Source: Sinobaca qinghaiensis
Lineage (GTDB): Bacteria; Bacillota; Bacilli; Bacillales; Marinococcaceae
Length of the DNA: 64,000 bases
Assembly: GCF_003610495.1 (NCBI RefSeq)
Contig: NZ_RAPK01000009.1
Span: forward strand, 310,001 to 374,000
Direction of reading: 5' to 3'
Part shown: one piece after another, positions 56,856 through 64,000 of the stretch
How the letters are laid out: the number at the start of each line of letters is the position of its first letter
How positions within the stretch are numbered: position 1 is the stretch's first letter
Translations under genes and position numbers: made by a program
Notes under the pieces: model-generated
Told to the model about the DNA's origin: nothing
What the model saw: the letters and a program-made list of their open reading frames with translations, nothing else
The model's database searches: none

Positions 56856-57206
56856 ATGAATAACTCTCCAAAGCCAAAATTAAAAGATTTTCTAAACGAT
56901 GAAGAAAAGCAGGAGTTACAACTCCTTCGTGTTCGTATGGATCACCCGAGAGACGTTCGCGATTCTGAAGAAATAAAAGAACGCATGGATCAGCTCCAAC
57001 AGATTGCTCGCCAAAACTACCGTAAACATCGAGCCAAACAGCGTAGAGATTCTATTCACCAAAAAAGAGCCAAAACAGTCTCTTTTACTCGCGCCCATCA
57101 AAAACCTCCATTGAAAGACTATACAAGTGATAAACCAAGACGCCATTATCAGTCGATAGAAGAACCTTCGGCCTCTACCTCATCCAATCAATACCAAAAC
57201 AAATAA
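56856..57206 (+). CDS. Small basic hypothetical protein
   Basis: 116 residues, strongly basic, largely helical in the first half (NDEEKQELQLLRVRMDHPRD, EIKERMDQLQQIARQNYRKHR) and probably unstructured in the Ser/Gln-rich tail. AAAAAGGAGG precedes the ATG, and a TATGATA/TACTATA stretch just upstream could be its own -10 region. The charge pattern would suit nucleic-acid binding or a partner for the acidic tail of the upstream protein; both are speculation. Confidence 0.68.
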   Translation: MNNSPKPKLKDFLNDEEKQELQLLRVRMDHPRDVRDSEEIKERMDQLQQIARQNYRKHRAKQRRDSIHQKRAKTVSFTRAHQKPPLKDYTSDKPRRHYQSIEEPSASTSSNQYQNK

Positions 57207-57404
57207 ATTATACTCATTTTACTCTAGCAAGAAGAAATAGAGTGATTCGTTTTAAAACCGCTAAATTAGCGTACAATCCCGAGTTATAATTCTACGAAAA
57301 AACAAAGTATCGATTAAACTTCAAGTGATTGGCTGCTTTTAACTCTAAAAACTGTGTAATCGTCGAGCAGCTTGTCGCGTAATTAAGAGATATAGCCACT
57401 ATCT

Positions 57405-57432
57405 AGGAAGGGGGAAACCCCTCCTTTTTTTG
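57405..57432 (+). terminator. Rho-independent terminator on the plus strand
   Basis: Stem AGG(A)AGGGG/CCCCTCCT with a GAAA tetraloop-like turn and a run of seven T. Confidence 0.82.
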
Positions 57433-57481
57433 TGTGTGAAAATAGATTCTTTCTCTTATACTTGTGGATTTACAGCTATAA

Positions 57482-57531
57482 AAAGACGACCTCAACTATT
57501 TGTTACAATAATGGAGGTCGTTTTTTAACGA
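57482..57531. terminator. Possible bidirectional terminator downstream of the kinase gene
   Basis: Arms ACGACCTC/GAGGTCGT with a loop of about 20 bases and T-run on the plus side, TCTTTTT on the minus side. Confidence 0.6.
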
Positions 57532-57740
57532 ATAAAGTTTATGATGCTACTTTAAGCTCTGATTTTCCGATTTATACAACATGATTTTATCTTTATTATA
57601 GCCCCCTTTAAAAACGATGGTTTTTGAGAGGATGAAGAAGAAGGGATAAACCTTCTTGTCACTTTAAGCGATAACTTGCATCAATTTTAAGTTATGTGTT
57701 GCATAGGAGTTGAGAAAAACCAGTAACCTAAGGAGAACAT

Positions 57741-58958
57741 TTACGAAAGGGTAGGATAAACCTTTTCATTTAATACTTTATGCAATTCTTGAACACTTTT
57801 AAAACGTTCTGTTTTATGGGAAGATATGGCTTTCAACACAAAATTTTTCAATGCTTGATTTTTCTCTTTTGGATAGTTAGATTGTTTTCCAGTCAATATA
57901 AAATAAATTACTTTGGCAAGAACAAAAGTTTCGTGTTCAATACTATAATTCCCAAAGCCAATTCTACTTAAATCAGAATAATCATTTAAGGTCCCTTTTA
58001 TATCAGTTCCTTGTCTAGTCAACTGGCTTTCTGTAATTTTGACTAAGCCGAAATCTGAAATTTTCACAATCGAAGATCGATCATCGAAATGCTTTAGTAA
58101 AATGTTTCGATAACTGATATCTCTATGTAAAAGACCTTTTTCATGAATATAGCTAAAAGCCCTGAGCACTTGTCCCACTAAATTTTTTCTTTTACTCAAG
58201 GGAAGATTTTGATTTTCAAACTTCATGTATTCCTCAAGCGTTTGATCAGAAAATTCCATAGTATATTCGTTTTTATCCTTATCATATTTATAGGCTTTAA
58301 TAATATAAGGCGAATCAAGTTTACTTAATTGCTCGAATTCTATTTCAAACCGTTTTAATTCTTCCTCACTTAACTCTGGTCTGGCTCTTTTGATAGCAAA
58401 ATCTAAACCATAATTAGGATCTTTGTAATGAAACACTTGGGCATATGAACCACCCCCAATTAATTGTAAACGAGCATTCACGACTTTTACCGGACTTGGA
58501 ATACTTATCGAAAAGGCAGGAATAAAAATTGGCTGATGATCAATAGTCTCTATTATCGGAAATTCATCAGGGATAGGGCTGCCTCCCGAGGAACTTAAAA
58601 AAAAGCTACATTTTTCTATAATTTCTTGATATGTATGATCGATTTGATAAGTTTCTTCAGAAGGCTCTCTTTCAAGAGTTGCTAGAATTATTCTTATTTC
58701 TTTAAGGAGGTCGATCAATTCGCGGCTTGCATCCGCATTATAATGCCCTCCTCTACCTGGACTGTTTTTATGATTCATAAATGAAAAGAGGTCGTTAAGT
58801 TTGCTATGAATGATAGAAAACGTATGAGCCAATGTTTCATTTGAAATATCATCATAAAAGTTTCTATATAAAATTGCCTTCTCTGCATCGGCATGTAATG
58901 GCGCTATTGACTCAAGCTTTATTTTTAGAAAGTTTTCAATGTTTTTTATTCTAATCAC
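57741..58958 (-). CDS. Orphan Hanks-type Ser/Thr protein kinase with N-terminal extension
   Basis: 405 residues. The first 160 residues are a helical domain of unknown function. The kinase domain follows: Gly-rich loop GGGSYAQVF (168-176), Lys190 in FAIKRA, HRDISYRN with Asp280/Asn285, and SDFGLVK with Asp302. The catalytic residues are therefore intact, but no APE motif follows DFG; instead the segment reads GTLNDYSDLSRIGFGNYSIEHETFVLAKVIYFILTGK. No membrane helix or PASTA repeats, so it differs from the PrkC housekeeping kinase. The only upstream start is a GTG that abuts its binding site, so the exact start is uncertain. Confidence 0.85.
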   Translation of the reverse strand: MIRIKNIENFLKIKLESIAPLHADAEKAILYRNFYDDISNETLAHTFSIIHSKLNDLFSFMNHKNSPGRGGHYNADASRELIDLLKEIRIILATLEREPSEETYQIDHTYQEIIEKCSFFLSSSGGSPIPDEFPIIETIDHQPIFIPAFSISIPSPVKVVNARLQLIGGGSYAQVFHYKDPNYGLDFAIKRARPELSEEELKRFEIEFEQLSKLDSPYIIKAYKYDKDKNEYTMEFSDQTLEEYMKFENQNLPLSKRKNLVGQVLRAFSYIHEKGLLHRDISYRNILLKHFDDRSSIVKISDFGLVKITESQLTRQGTDIKGTLNDYSDLSRIGFGNYSIEHETFVLAKVIYFILTGKQSNYPKEKNQALKNFVLKAISSHKTERFKSVQELHKVLNEKVYPTLS

Positions 58959-59287
58959 CCCTCGTAGAAATTACTTTTAAGCTCCCCATTTTTCTTCATT
59001 ATAAAGTTTTTTGTACAAAGTTTAAAACTTTTAATGTTGGAGCAGTAAAAGTTTTAAATCTATACTGGACAACTATTCCATAAAAATTTAGGAATGATTG
59101 TTCTTTATCAATACCGTTCCTAAAAGTACGATTTTACAAACAAAGAGAGAAGATAAGCTTACGTAAACTTATCTTCTCTCTTTTTATTTAAAACAGATTC
59201 TTAATCATCCCACGTATATTAATTGCTGTACGAGTTATGCTCAGCTTTGTATGTCGTCAACATTCTAACACCATTCTTTATAAAAGG
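58959..59287. other. 329-base intergenic region
   Basis: Contains the kinase gene's upstream region and the terminator at 59143-59183; nothing else is seen. Confidence 0.5.
59143..59183 (-). terminator. Terminator of the YcxB-like gene
   Basis: Near-perfect long stem AGAGAGAAGATAAG/CTTATCTTCTCTCT with a short loop and A/T-runs on both sides. Confidence 0.88.
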
Positions 59288-59815
59288 TTATGAATGTTTT
59301 TTAAGATGCAGTTTATCTTTGTCCACACATTGTTTCATCGTTTTTTTGACAATCTCCCTATCATCTTTCGATTCAAAGAATCGATGAGGTAAAACCACGG
59401 CTCTCGTTGGAGCTAGGTATATAATAAACATATTAGCAAACTCAAATACTTGATGAATTTCCTCCCAAATATGTTTCGCTTCTCCTCTCTCATTTTGTTG
59501 GAATACATATTCTTCGTTAATAAAATATGTATTGGTACGTCTCGTATAAGGATCTTTTTGGTAAATTTTTTGAGATGTAAAATACATCATACAGATGCCC
59601 AAAGCATAATATAACAGAGTAATAGCTAACGACCAAAAAAGAACAGCCAACCCAGAAAGAGCATATACATCCACCAAGTTCATCAGTAATAAGAAAATAA
59701 ATACAAGAAGAAAAAATGGAAGAGATATTAACACAAGCCTCTTTCGGGAATCAAACAAACGAAGCATAACAAACTCTTTTTGACTTAGTTGACCATGACA
59801 TGTGATGTTTTCCAT
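59288..59815 (-). CDS. YcxB-like domain membrane protein
   Basis: 175 residues with two helices (about 28-50 and 55-80) and a soluble C-terminal domain (about 95-165: TNTYFINEEYVFQQNERGEAKHIWEEIHQVFEFANMFIIYL...AVVLPHRFF) that fits the YcxB-like family of unknown function. AGGAGGTG precedes the ATG. Monocistronic by its flanks. Confidence 0.78.
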   Translation of the reverse strand: MENITCHGQLSQKEFVMLRLFDSRKRLVLISLPFFLLVFIFLLLMNLVDVYALSGLAVLFWSLAITLLYYALGICMMYFTSQKIYQKDPYTRRTNTYFINEEYVFQQNERGEAKHIWEEIHQVFEFANMFIIYLAPTRAVVLPHRFFESKDDREIVKKTMKQCVDKDKLHLKKHS

Positions 59816-60109
59816 ATAACAACACCTCCTAGCTTGTAGTTATTTGATTATGTATTACCCAATACTGTGCATTTTACGTAAAATATAATTATATTTCAAA
59901 AAATAGTATGAAATCTTTTGGAAGTTTTATTTGTTACAGGCTTATGGAATAAATTCTTTTATTTATTTGTCCCTAAATGTTTAAATTAACTTTACGGTCG
60001 TTTTTTATTTCACCTACATATTTACGAACGGAAAACAGTCTACTTCTTAGAGAAAAGAAAAATAAGGATGAGAGAGATATCGGTTTTCACACCTCTCCTA
60101 CCAAACAAG

Positions 60110-61363
60110 CTATTCTTCCACATCTGTTATCTCAAATGATTGAACCACGTCGAAATAATCTTCCCGCAATTCGTCATACTCCTCCGTGTCAAAAGTGAGA
60201 TCAAAAAACACTTCGTACACGTGCCCATCTATTTCTTTTAAAAACCAGTATTCTTCATATCCATCAAATTCCGCGCGTACAGCCGTTGTAAAAACGCCTG
60301 TGTCAAATTCCTCCTCTTCGTGCAAATAATCAATTGTACGCACATAATTATTCCCAAATCCCACAAAATCCTCCGCCGCTCTGTTCCGTATTTTTTCTTC
60401 TCGAGTGGGGGCATTTTCCAGCTTCTCTGCCCGAATGACCAAATCGGAACTGCGAGGGATATCGCTTTCTTTTTCCACCGTTTCTTCATAAGGCGTACCA
60501 AACGTGTAGCGATACACATGATAAGCAGGATAAGAGCCTCTAAACGTTGCTGCTTCAGGAAAATTAAAAGAATATCCGACCTCCGGGTATTCTCCCAGTA
60601 AATTGTTCGAAGGCTCATAGGCCAAGCGTGCCGGGGTCTCCTTCATTACCGCATTATCGTCAAACTCTTCCGTATCAAACGTAATAGACTGAAGCGAACC
60701 AAGCATTGTCTCAAACAGCGCTTCATTCTCCTCTTCCGTACTCGGAATGGTTAATGTAGCTTGTATATAGTCTTGTTCTGCTTCTCCAAATAATTCATAA
60801 CGAAGAGTTCCGGCTTCTGTTTTGTGCTTCACCATATAAGTGAAAGGATCGATGTCGCTTTCTTCATTAGTGAGAACCGTTACCTCTTCCTCTACCAAAT
60901 TATCTACCCATCTTATGTACGCATCTTTTATGTCCTCCAAATGTGTGCCGGTCCCTTCCTCCACGTCTTGCTTGACCTTTTCTTTGACCTCTAGTGCTTC
61001 TTCTTCTGTGTGATCAAAATCTAAATAGTCATGTACAAATATGTACTCATATTTGTTGATGGGATTAATCTCTATCGTCGGAACTTCTTCCCTCAGCAAT
61101 TGAGTGGTATCCAGGTTGAAATCAAATTCATCTGCCATGGCTTCCTGCCAAAAAAACATACGCTGATCAGGTCCACCCCCTTCATAGTTGGAAAGGCGCT
61201 CGAATGAATCATCCATAGTGACCTGGTAAGCGTTGCCTGCCAACAATGCATCCTCTTCATTCTCCGCCTTCTCATTCTCCACCCCGTACGTGGTGCTTCC
61301 CGCTCCGTTCATACAAGCCGTCAGCAGCAATAAGCTGCCGGCATATACCATGATGTGCTTCAA
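60110..61363 (-). CDS. Acidic lipoprotein of unknown function
   Basis: 417 residues from a TTG eight bases after AAGGAGG, giving MKHIMVYAGSLLLLTAC with lipobox LTAC (Cys17). The rest is a strongly acidic extracytoplasmic protein with many aromatic residues and two similar-looking halves, each containing a segment about residues in TFDTEEFDD and TFDTEEYDE, which suggests an internal duplication. No family recognised. An upstream in-frame ATG exists but would bury the signal peptide. Confidence 0.75.
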   Translation of the reverse strand: MKHIMVYAGSLLLLTACMNGAGSTTYGVENEKAENEEDALLAGNAYQVTMDDSFERLSNYEGGGPDQRMFFWQEAMADEFDFNLDTTQLLREEVPTIEINPINKYEYIFVHDYLDFDHTEEEALEVKEKVKQDVEEGTGTHLEDIKDAYIRWVDNLVEEEVTVLTNEESDIDPFTYMVKHKTEAGTLRYELFGEAEQDYIQATLTIPSTEEENEALFETMLGSLQSITFDTEEFDDNAVMKETPARLAYEPSNNLLGEYPEVGYSFNFPEAATFRGSYPAYHVYRYTFGTPYEETVEKESDIPRSSDLVIRAEKLENAPTREEKIRNRAAEDFVGFGNNYVRTIDYLHEEEEFDTGVFTTAVRAEFDGYEEYWFLKEIDGHVYEVFFDLTFDTEEYDELREDYFDVVQSFEITDVEE

Positions 61364-61462
61364 TGTAATGTCCTCCTTATGCAGCATATCTATTTCTTTT
61401 ATTGTACCATTATTGATTTCCATATTTTATCCAAAGAAAAGATATCAGTGGGATCTAATGAA

Positions 61463-61493
61463 AAATGATCCCGGTATAATACCGGGATCACCT
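61463..61493 (-). terminator. Terminator of the peptidoglycan-binding protein gene
   Basis: Perfect palindrome GATCCCGGTAT/ATACCGGGATC followed on the minus strand by ATTTTTC, about 80 bases past the stop. Confidence 0.82.
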
Positions 61494-61575
61494 CTTAACA
61501 GCTTAGATCTTTTTATAAACTTTCCATTTTATAGGGCACCAATCAAGAACAGCTCTTTTTTTTCAGATAAATAGT

Positions 61576-62184
61576 TTATCGTACATAAGTGAATATGGAA
61601 TCCCAGGTTTTTGGTCCTACTACTCCATCGACCTGCAAGCCGGAGTATTCCTGGTACACCCGAATGTTTCTTTCTGTTTCTATTCCGTAAATGCCATCAA
61701 CAGCCATTTCCATCCCTCTTTCTTCCGTTAGAAATCGCTGAATTTCCATGACATACTCGCCTCTATCTCCATATCGAAATAGTTCATTAGGGTATGGATG
61801 ACGGTCAGATAAACTTTGATACGTATTTGGACCAACGACACCATCAACAGTTAATCCGTAGGTATCCTGATAACTTCTCACACTGTCCGCTGTGTTTGGT
61901 CCAAAAATACCATCCACATTTGTTGAAAATCCTCGAGTATCCAATAACCGCTGAACATCAGAAACATATTCGCTTCTTTGATCTCCTTGCCGGAGGATAA
62001 CATCTCCATTAGTTAACGCTAAATAAATATTAAAACCTTCATTAAATTCTTCATGTCCGGTATCTACATCAGAATAATCCGTTGTGCTTGGATCTTCGTG
62101 TGTAGAAGCTAATGAGGTAGCTGGACCAGCCACCATACCTAATGTTACTACACCTGCTAAACTTACCATTGCAAATTTCTTCAA
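61576..62184 (-). CDS. Secreted protein with two peptidoglycan-binding (PG_binding_1) domains
   Basis: 202 residues: signal peptide MKKFAMVSLAGVVTLGMVAG ending near SLAS, a short acidic linker, then two PG_binding_1 modules (about 65-128: GDQRSEYVSDVQRLLDTRGF ... DGIFGPNTADSVRSYQ; about 138-202: GDRGEYVMEIQRFL ... VDGVVGPKTWDSI). No catalytic domain, so it probably only anchors to or modifies the wall. The start is a TTG after GGGGGT; an in-frame TTG five codons earlier is an alternative. Confidence 0.85.
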   Translation of the reverse strand: MKKFAMVSLAGVVTLGMVAGPATSLASTHEDPSTTDYSDVDTGHEEFNEGFNIYLALTNGDVILRQGDQRSEYVSDVQRLLDTRGFSTNVDGIFGPNTADSVRSYQDTYGLTVDGVVGPNTYQSLSDRHPYPNELFRYGDRGEYVMEIQRFLTEERGMEMAVDGIYGIETERNIRVYQEYSGLQVDGVVGPKTWDSIFTYVR

Positions 62185-62253
62185 AAGAAAAACCCCCAAA
62201 AAATAGTATATTGTACCATTTTCTGTTTTCCACTGATTGTATAATAATAAACT

Positions 62254-62440
62254 TATTCGCTTCTTTGATCTCCCTGTCAGAGGATAACTTCTCTAATAGT
62301 TAACGCTAAATAAATATTAAAGCCTTCATTAAATACTTTACGCCCGGTAGCTGCAGAAGCTGTGGCGCTGGTATCTTCGTTTGTAGAAGCTAATGAGGTA
62401 AGCCACCATACCTAATGCTACTACGGCTGCTAAACTTACG
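62254..62440 (-). pseudogene. Partial, broken duplicate of the peptidoglycan-binding protein gene
   Basis: This stretch repeats 61966-62164, the signal peptide and N-terminal region of the adjacent gene, in the same orientation with scattered substitutions. It lacks the start codon (the MKKFAM part is replaced by unrelated sequence), and an 8-base deletion near 62400 shifts the frame. It keeps stretches such as GTTAACGCTAAATAAATATT exactly. A clear remnant of a tandem duplication. Confidence 0.85.
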
Positions 62441-62552
62441 CCTGAACAGATTGCAGATGCAATTCTAGCAGTAAAAGCCATAACAACTGCTTAATTTTTA
62501 ATTTAATCTCACTTTTTATAAGGGTTTATATGTATCATATAAAATATCAAGA

Positions 62553-62587
62553 CTTCCTTTGGATAAGATTATCTAAAGGTTTTTTTA
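62553..62587 (+). terminator. Terminator-like hairpin without a recognised upstream gene
   Basis: Stem CCTTT-GATAA/TTATC-AAAGG followed by seven T on the plus strand. No plus-strand gene is visible upstream. Confidence 0.6.
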
Positions 62588-62623
62588 TCTTTTTAAATGT
62601 ATCAATATGTTTATCCAAAGAAA

Positions 62624-62663
62624 ACACCCCAACCGTTAGATTTCACTCTAACGATTGGGGTGC
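62624..62663. terminator. Strong inverted repeat downstream of the RsbR-type gene
   Basis: Arms CACCCCAACCGTTAGA/TCTAACGATTGGGGTG with a TTTCAC loop; on the minus strand it is followed by TTTTCTTTG, so it may terminate the RsbR-type gene. Confidence 0.7.
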
Positions 62664-62848
62664 AATAATAGACTGCGAGGATATTTTAATACAAATTTAG
62701 GTACGGTCCAGAAGTTATTCGATCAATAAAAGAATACCAGTCAATACCATTAGTCACTAAGGTATGTATCAAACGCCATTTGCTCAAAATACGCGTACTC
62801 CCAGCAACGGGCGTGGACAGTCCACTACTGGACTTTCCATTTTACGTT

Positions 62849-63667
62849 CTAGGAGGGCACCATTTGTTCTAATGCTTCTTTAACACTACGATAAGTTTCA
62901 ATATTATCTACGGTGCTCCCCAGTTTTATGATCGTACGTGCCATGTCTGGACGAACGCCTGCAATAACGGTGTGAATACCTAACAGCTCTAAAGTGTCCG
63001 TAATCGTTGACAAGCGGGAAGCTACATCCGAGTCGAACTTATGAATGCCTGAAAAATCTATGATCAAGATAGTAATGCCACTTTCTACAATGTCCGGTAT
63101 CACGCTCTGGATAATATGATCGGTGCGCTCTTCATTTAAGGAGCCCACGAGCGGCAATATAGATACGTCTTTTTTCACTGGTACAACAGGTGCAGAAAGC
63201 AGCAGCAATTCTTCCTCCAGCTTTTGCAGGTTTAATTGAAACTGAATATTGTAATGCTCGGTAGAATTTTTTATGGCTTGATCGAAAATGTCACTCATCC
63301 GATGCATGAAATAAAAGGCATCACCGAGGATTCCTACTCCATGCTTTTGAAATTCTCCTTCAATCTCTTTGACGACGTTCAAGCGGAATTGAGAAAGCAG
63401 CATGACAATATAGGTCAAGCTATACCCTTGCTTGCTCAGCACATCCGCGGGATCGTAATCCAGATTGGCAGCGGTCGTTGAATGCTGTTCATCGAGCTCC
63501 TCTTTGATCTTCAGAAACAAATAATGAAGTAAATCGTGATGCAGATCATATTCCCGTTGAGAGAGTTCGTGCTCGAGGTTCTGAGATGTCGTATTGACAA
63601 TACGGCCAATTACTTCGTCGACGTTATGAAAAAAATGGTCATATAATTCTTTTCCGATGTAGGCCAT
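62849..63667 (-). CDS. RsbR-type STAS-domain protein (stressosome component)
   Basis: 272 residues: a variable helical N-terminal sensor domain (1-155, globin-like in relatives) and a C-terminal STAS domain (about 165-270). In B. subtilis, RsbR paralogues build the stressosome with RsbS and release RsbT to activate SigB. Aligning by eye to RsbRA, the first phospho-threonine position holds Glu179 (LVGSLNEERT) and the second holds Ser213 (FDSDVA). No rsbS, rsbT or sigB neighbours are present, so it is an orphan paralogue. AAGAGGGGGA precedes the ATG. Confidence 0.85.
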   Translation of the reverse strand: MAYIGKELYDHFFHNVDEVIGRIVNTTSQNLEHELSQREYDLHHDLLHYLFLKIKEELDEQHSTTAANLDYDPADVLSKQGYSLTYIVMLLSQFRLNVVKEIEGEFQKHGVGILGDAFYFMHRMSDIFDQAIKNSTEHYNIQFQLNLQKLEEELLLLSAPVVPVKKDVSILPLVGSLNEERTDHIIQSVIPDIVESGITILIIDFSGIHKFDSDVASRLSTITDTLELLGIHTVIAGVRPDMARTIIKLGSTVDNIETYRSVKEALEQMVPS

Positions 63668-64000
63668 AAAATCCCCCTCTTTCCCTCCTCTTTCACGGTA
63701 TTAAATATTTTCAAACATTATTTAAGAAGAGTTCCTGCATCCCTCTTCTAAATACTTAAAAAAAGCGATACTCAAAACACTCCTGTTTTATTGATAAACT
63801 ACTACGATATTTTATTGTTTCAACTTCAGAACATTATTCAAGCTATCCAGCATTTCATTAGCCGCGGTGCAGCTTCCTGCAACTTTTCTCCTTCTTAATT
63901 TCCTTTTTGTAAAAAAGAAGAACATCTCAGCGTTAAATTCAGAAATGTTTTCCATGAAGGAAATGACCACGCCATAGAAATAAAAGGAAAACAATTCAAC
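63668..64000. other. Terminal 333 bases without a supported gene
   Basis: AT-rich; upstream region of the RsbR-type gene. A 60-codon minus-strand frame is present but has no ribosome binding site. Confidence 0.5.

Larger units (their letters stand above)
57207..57740. other. 534-base intergenic region with two terminators and possible small RNA
   Basis: No protein gene. A short inverted repeat CGCTAAATTAGCG near 57261 overlaps a TACAAT -10-like hexamer. About 130 bases on comes a strong terminator (57405-57432), so a small transcript could be made here, or this may simply be the 3' end of the upstream operon. Confidence 0.4.
62441..62848. other. 408-base intergenic region with two hairpins
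   Basis: No gene supported. It holds a plus-strand terminator-like hairpin (62553-62587) and a strong inverted repeat (62624-62663). Short frames here lack start codons. Confidence 0.5.

Noticed and set aside
62440-62494. Short plus-strand frame ending ...PEQIADAILAVKAITTA
   Set aside because: Looks protein-like and is followed by a terminator-like hairpin, but there is a stop upstream and no start codon in frame.
62696-62835. Minus-strand open stretch of about 45 codons after the RsbR-type gene
   Set aside because: No start codon or ribosome binding site; could be debris of an older gene but cannot be identified.
63812-63994. 60-codon minus-strand frame at the window end
   Set aside because: A TTG start without any binding site, low-complexity Phe-rich N-terminus, no family resemblance.

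Overview
The window is chromosomal DNA from a low-to-moderate GC, endospore-forming Gram-positive bacterium of the Bacillaceae. The evidence is a Spo0B phosphorelay protein, a ScoC/Hpr regulator, PrsA, CssR/CssS, a T-box leader before hisS-aspS, and gene order close to Bacillus subtilis and its relatives. Several exported proteins are very acidic (PrsA, CssS, the 60.1 kb lipoprotein), which suggests a salt- or alkali-adapted lineage; that is inference. No rRNA, tRNA or CRISPR array was found.

Layout. 1-23 kb is a conserved block read mostly on the minus strand: aspS and hisS under a T-box, dtd and relA, apt, recJ and a LapA-domain protein, a CDF metal transporter, separate secF and secD, comN, yajC, tgt-queA, a DUF2905 gene, ruvB-ruvA, a YebC-family gene, then (plus strand) niaR, and pheA-pheB-obg-spo0B. 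Synteny breaks at about 23.1 kb: the ribosomal genes rplU/rpmA that usually precede spo0B are absent. They are replaced by a divergent ureohydrolase-family gene with altered metal ligands and a scar of IS1182-type transposase fragments around a small four-helix membrane protein.

25.5-33 kb is a haem block: cgoX/hemY-hemH-hemE (coproporphyrin route), a class A PBP of the pbpF type, the haem monooxygenase hmoB and the thiol-redox protein ccdA. 34-45 kb holds a TetR/azoreductase pair with a readable control region, the ecsAB exporter, an acyl-CoA synthetase, hit, serC, yhaH, scoC and prsA. 45-54 kb holds cssS/cssR convergent to prsA, the SbcCD-like pair yhaN/yhaO, a lipoprotein YidC, a lytic transglycosylase and an SDR dehydrogenase.

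From about 54.5 kb the DNA becomes visibly more AT-rich and gene-poor. It opens with a badly decayed tyrosine recombinase and then carries genes with no obvious conserved context: two unknown ORFs, an orphan Ser/Thr kinase with an atypical activation segment, a YcxB-like membrane protein, a lipoprotein, a secreted peptidoglycan-binding protein beside a broken partial copy of itself, and an orphan RsbR-type STAS protein. I read this as an accessory region left by an old integration.

How the genes work together. The left block couples translation, stringent response, tRNA queuosine modification, Holliday-junction processing and Sec export. The middle couples haem synthesis and turnover with secretion quality control: SecDF and YajC, YidC, PrsA, CssRS, Ecs and the PBP all act at or across the membrane.
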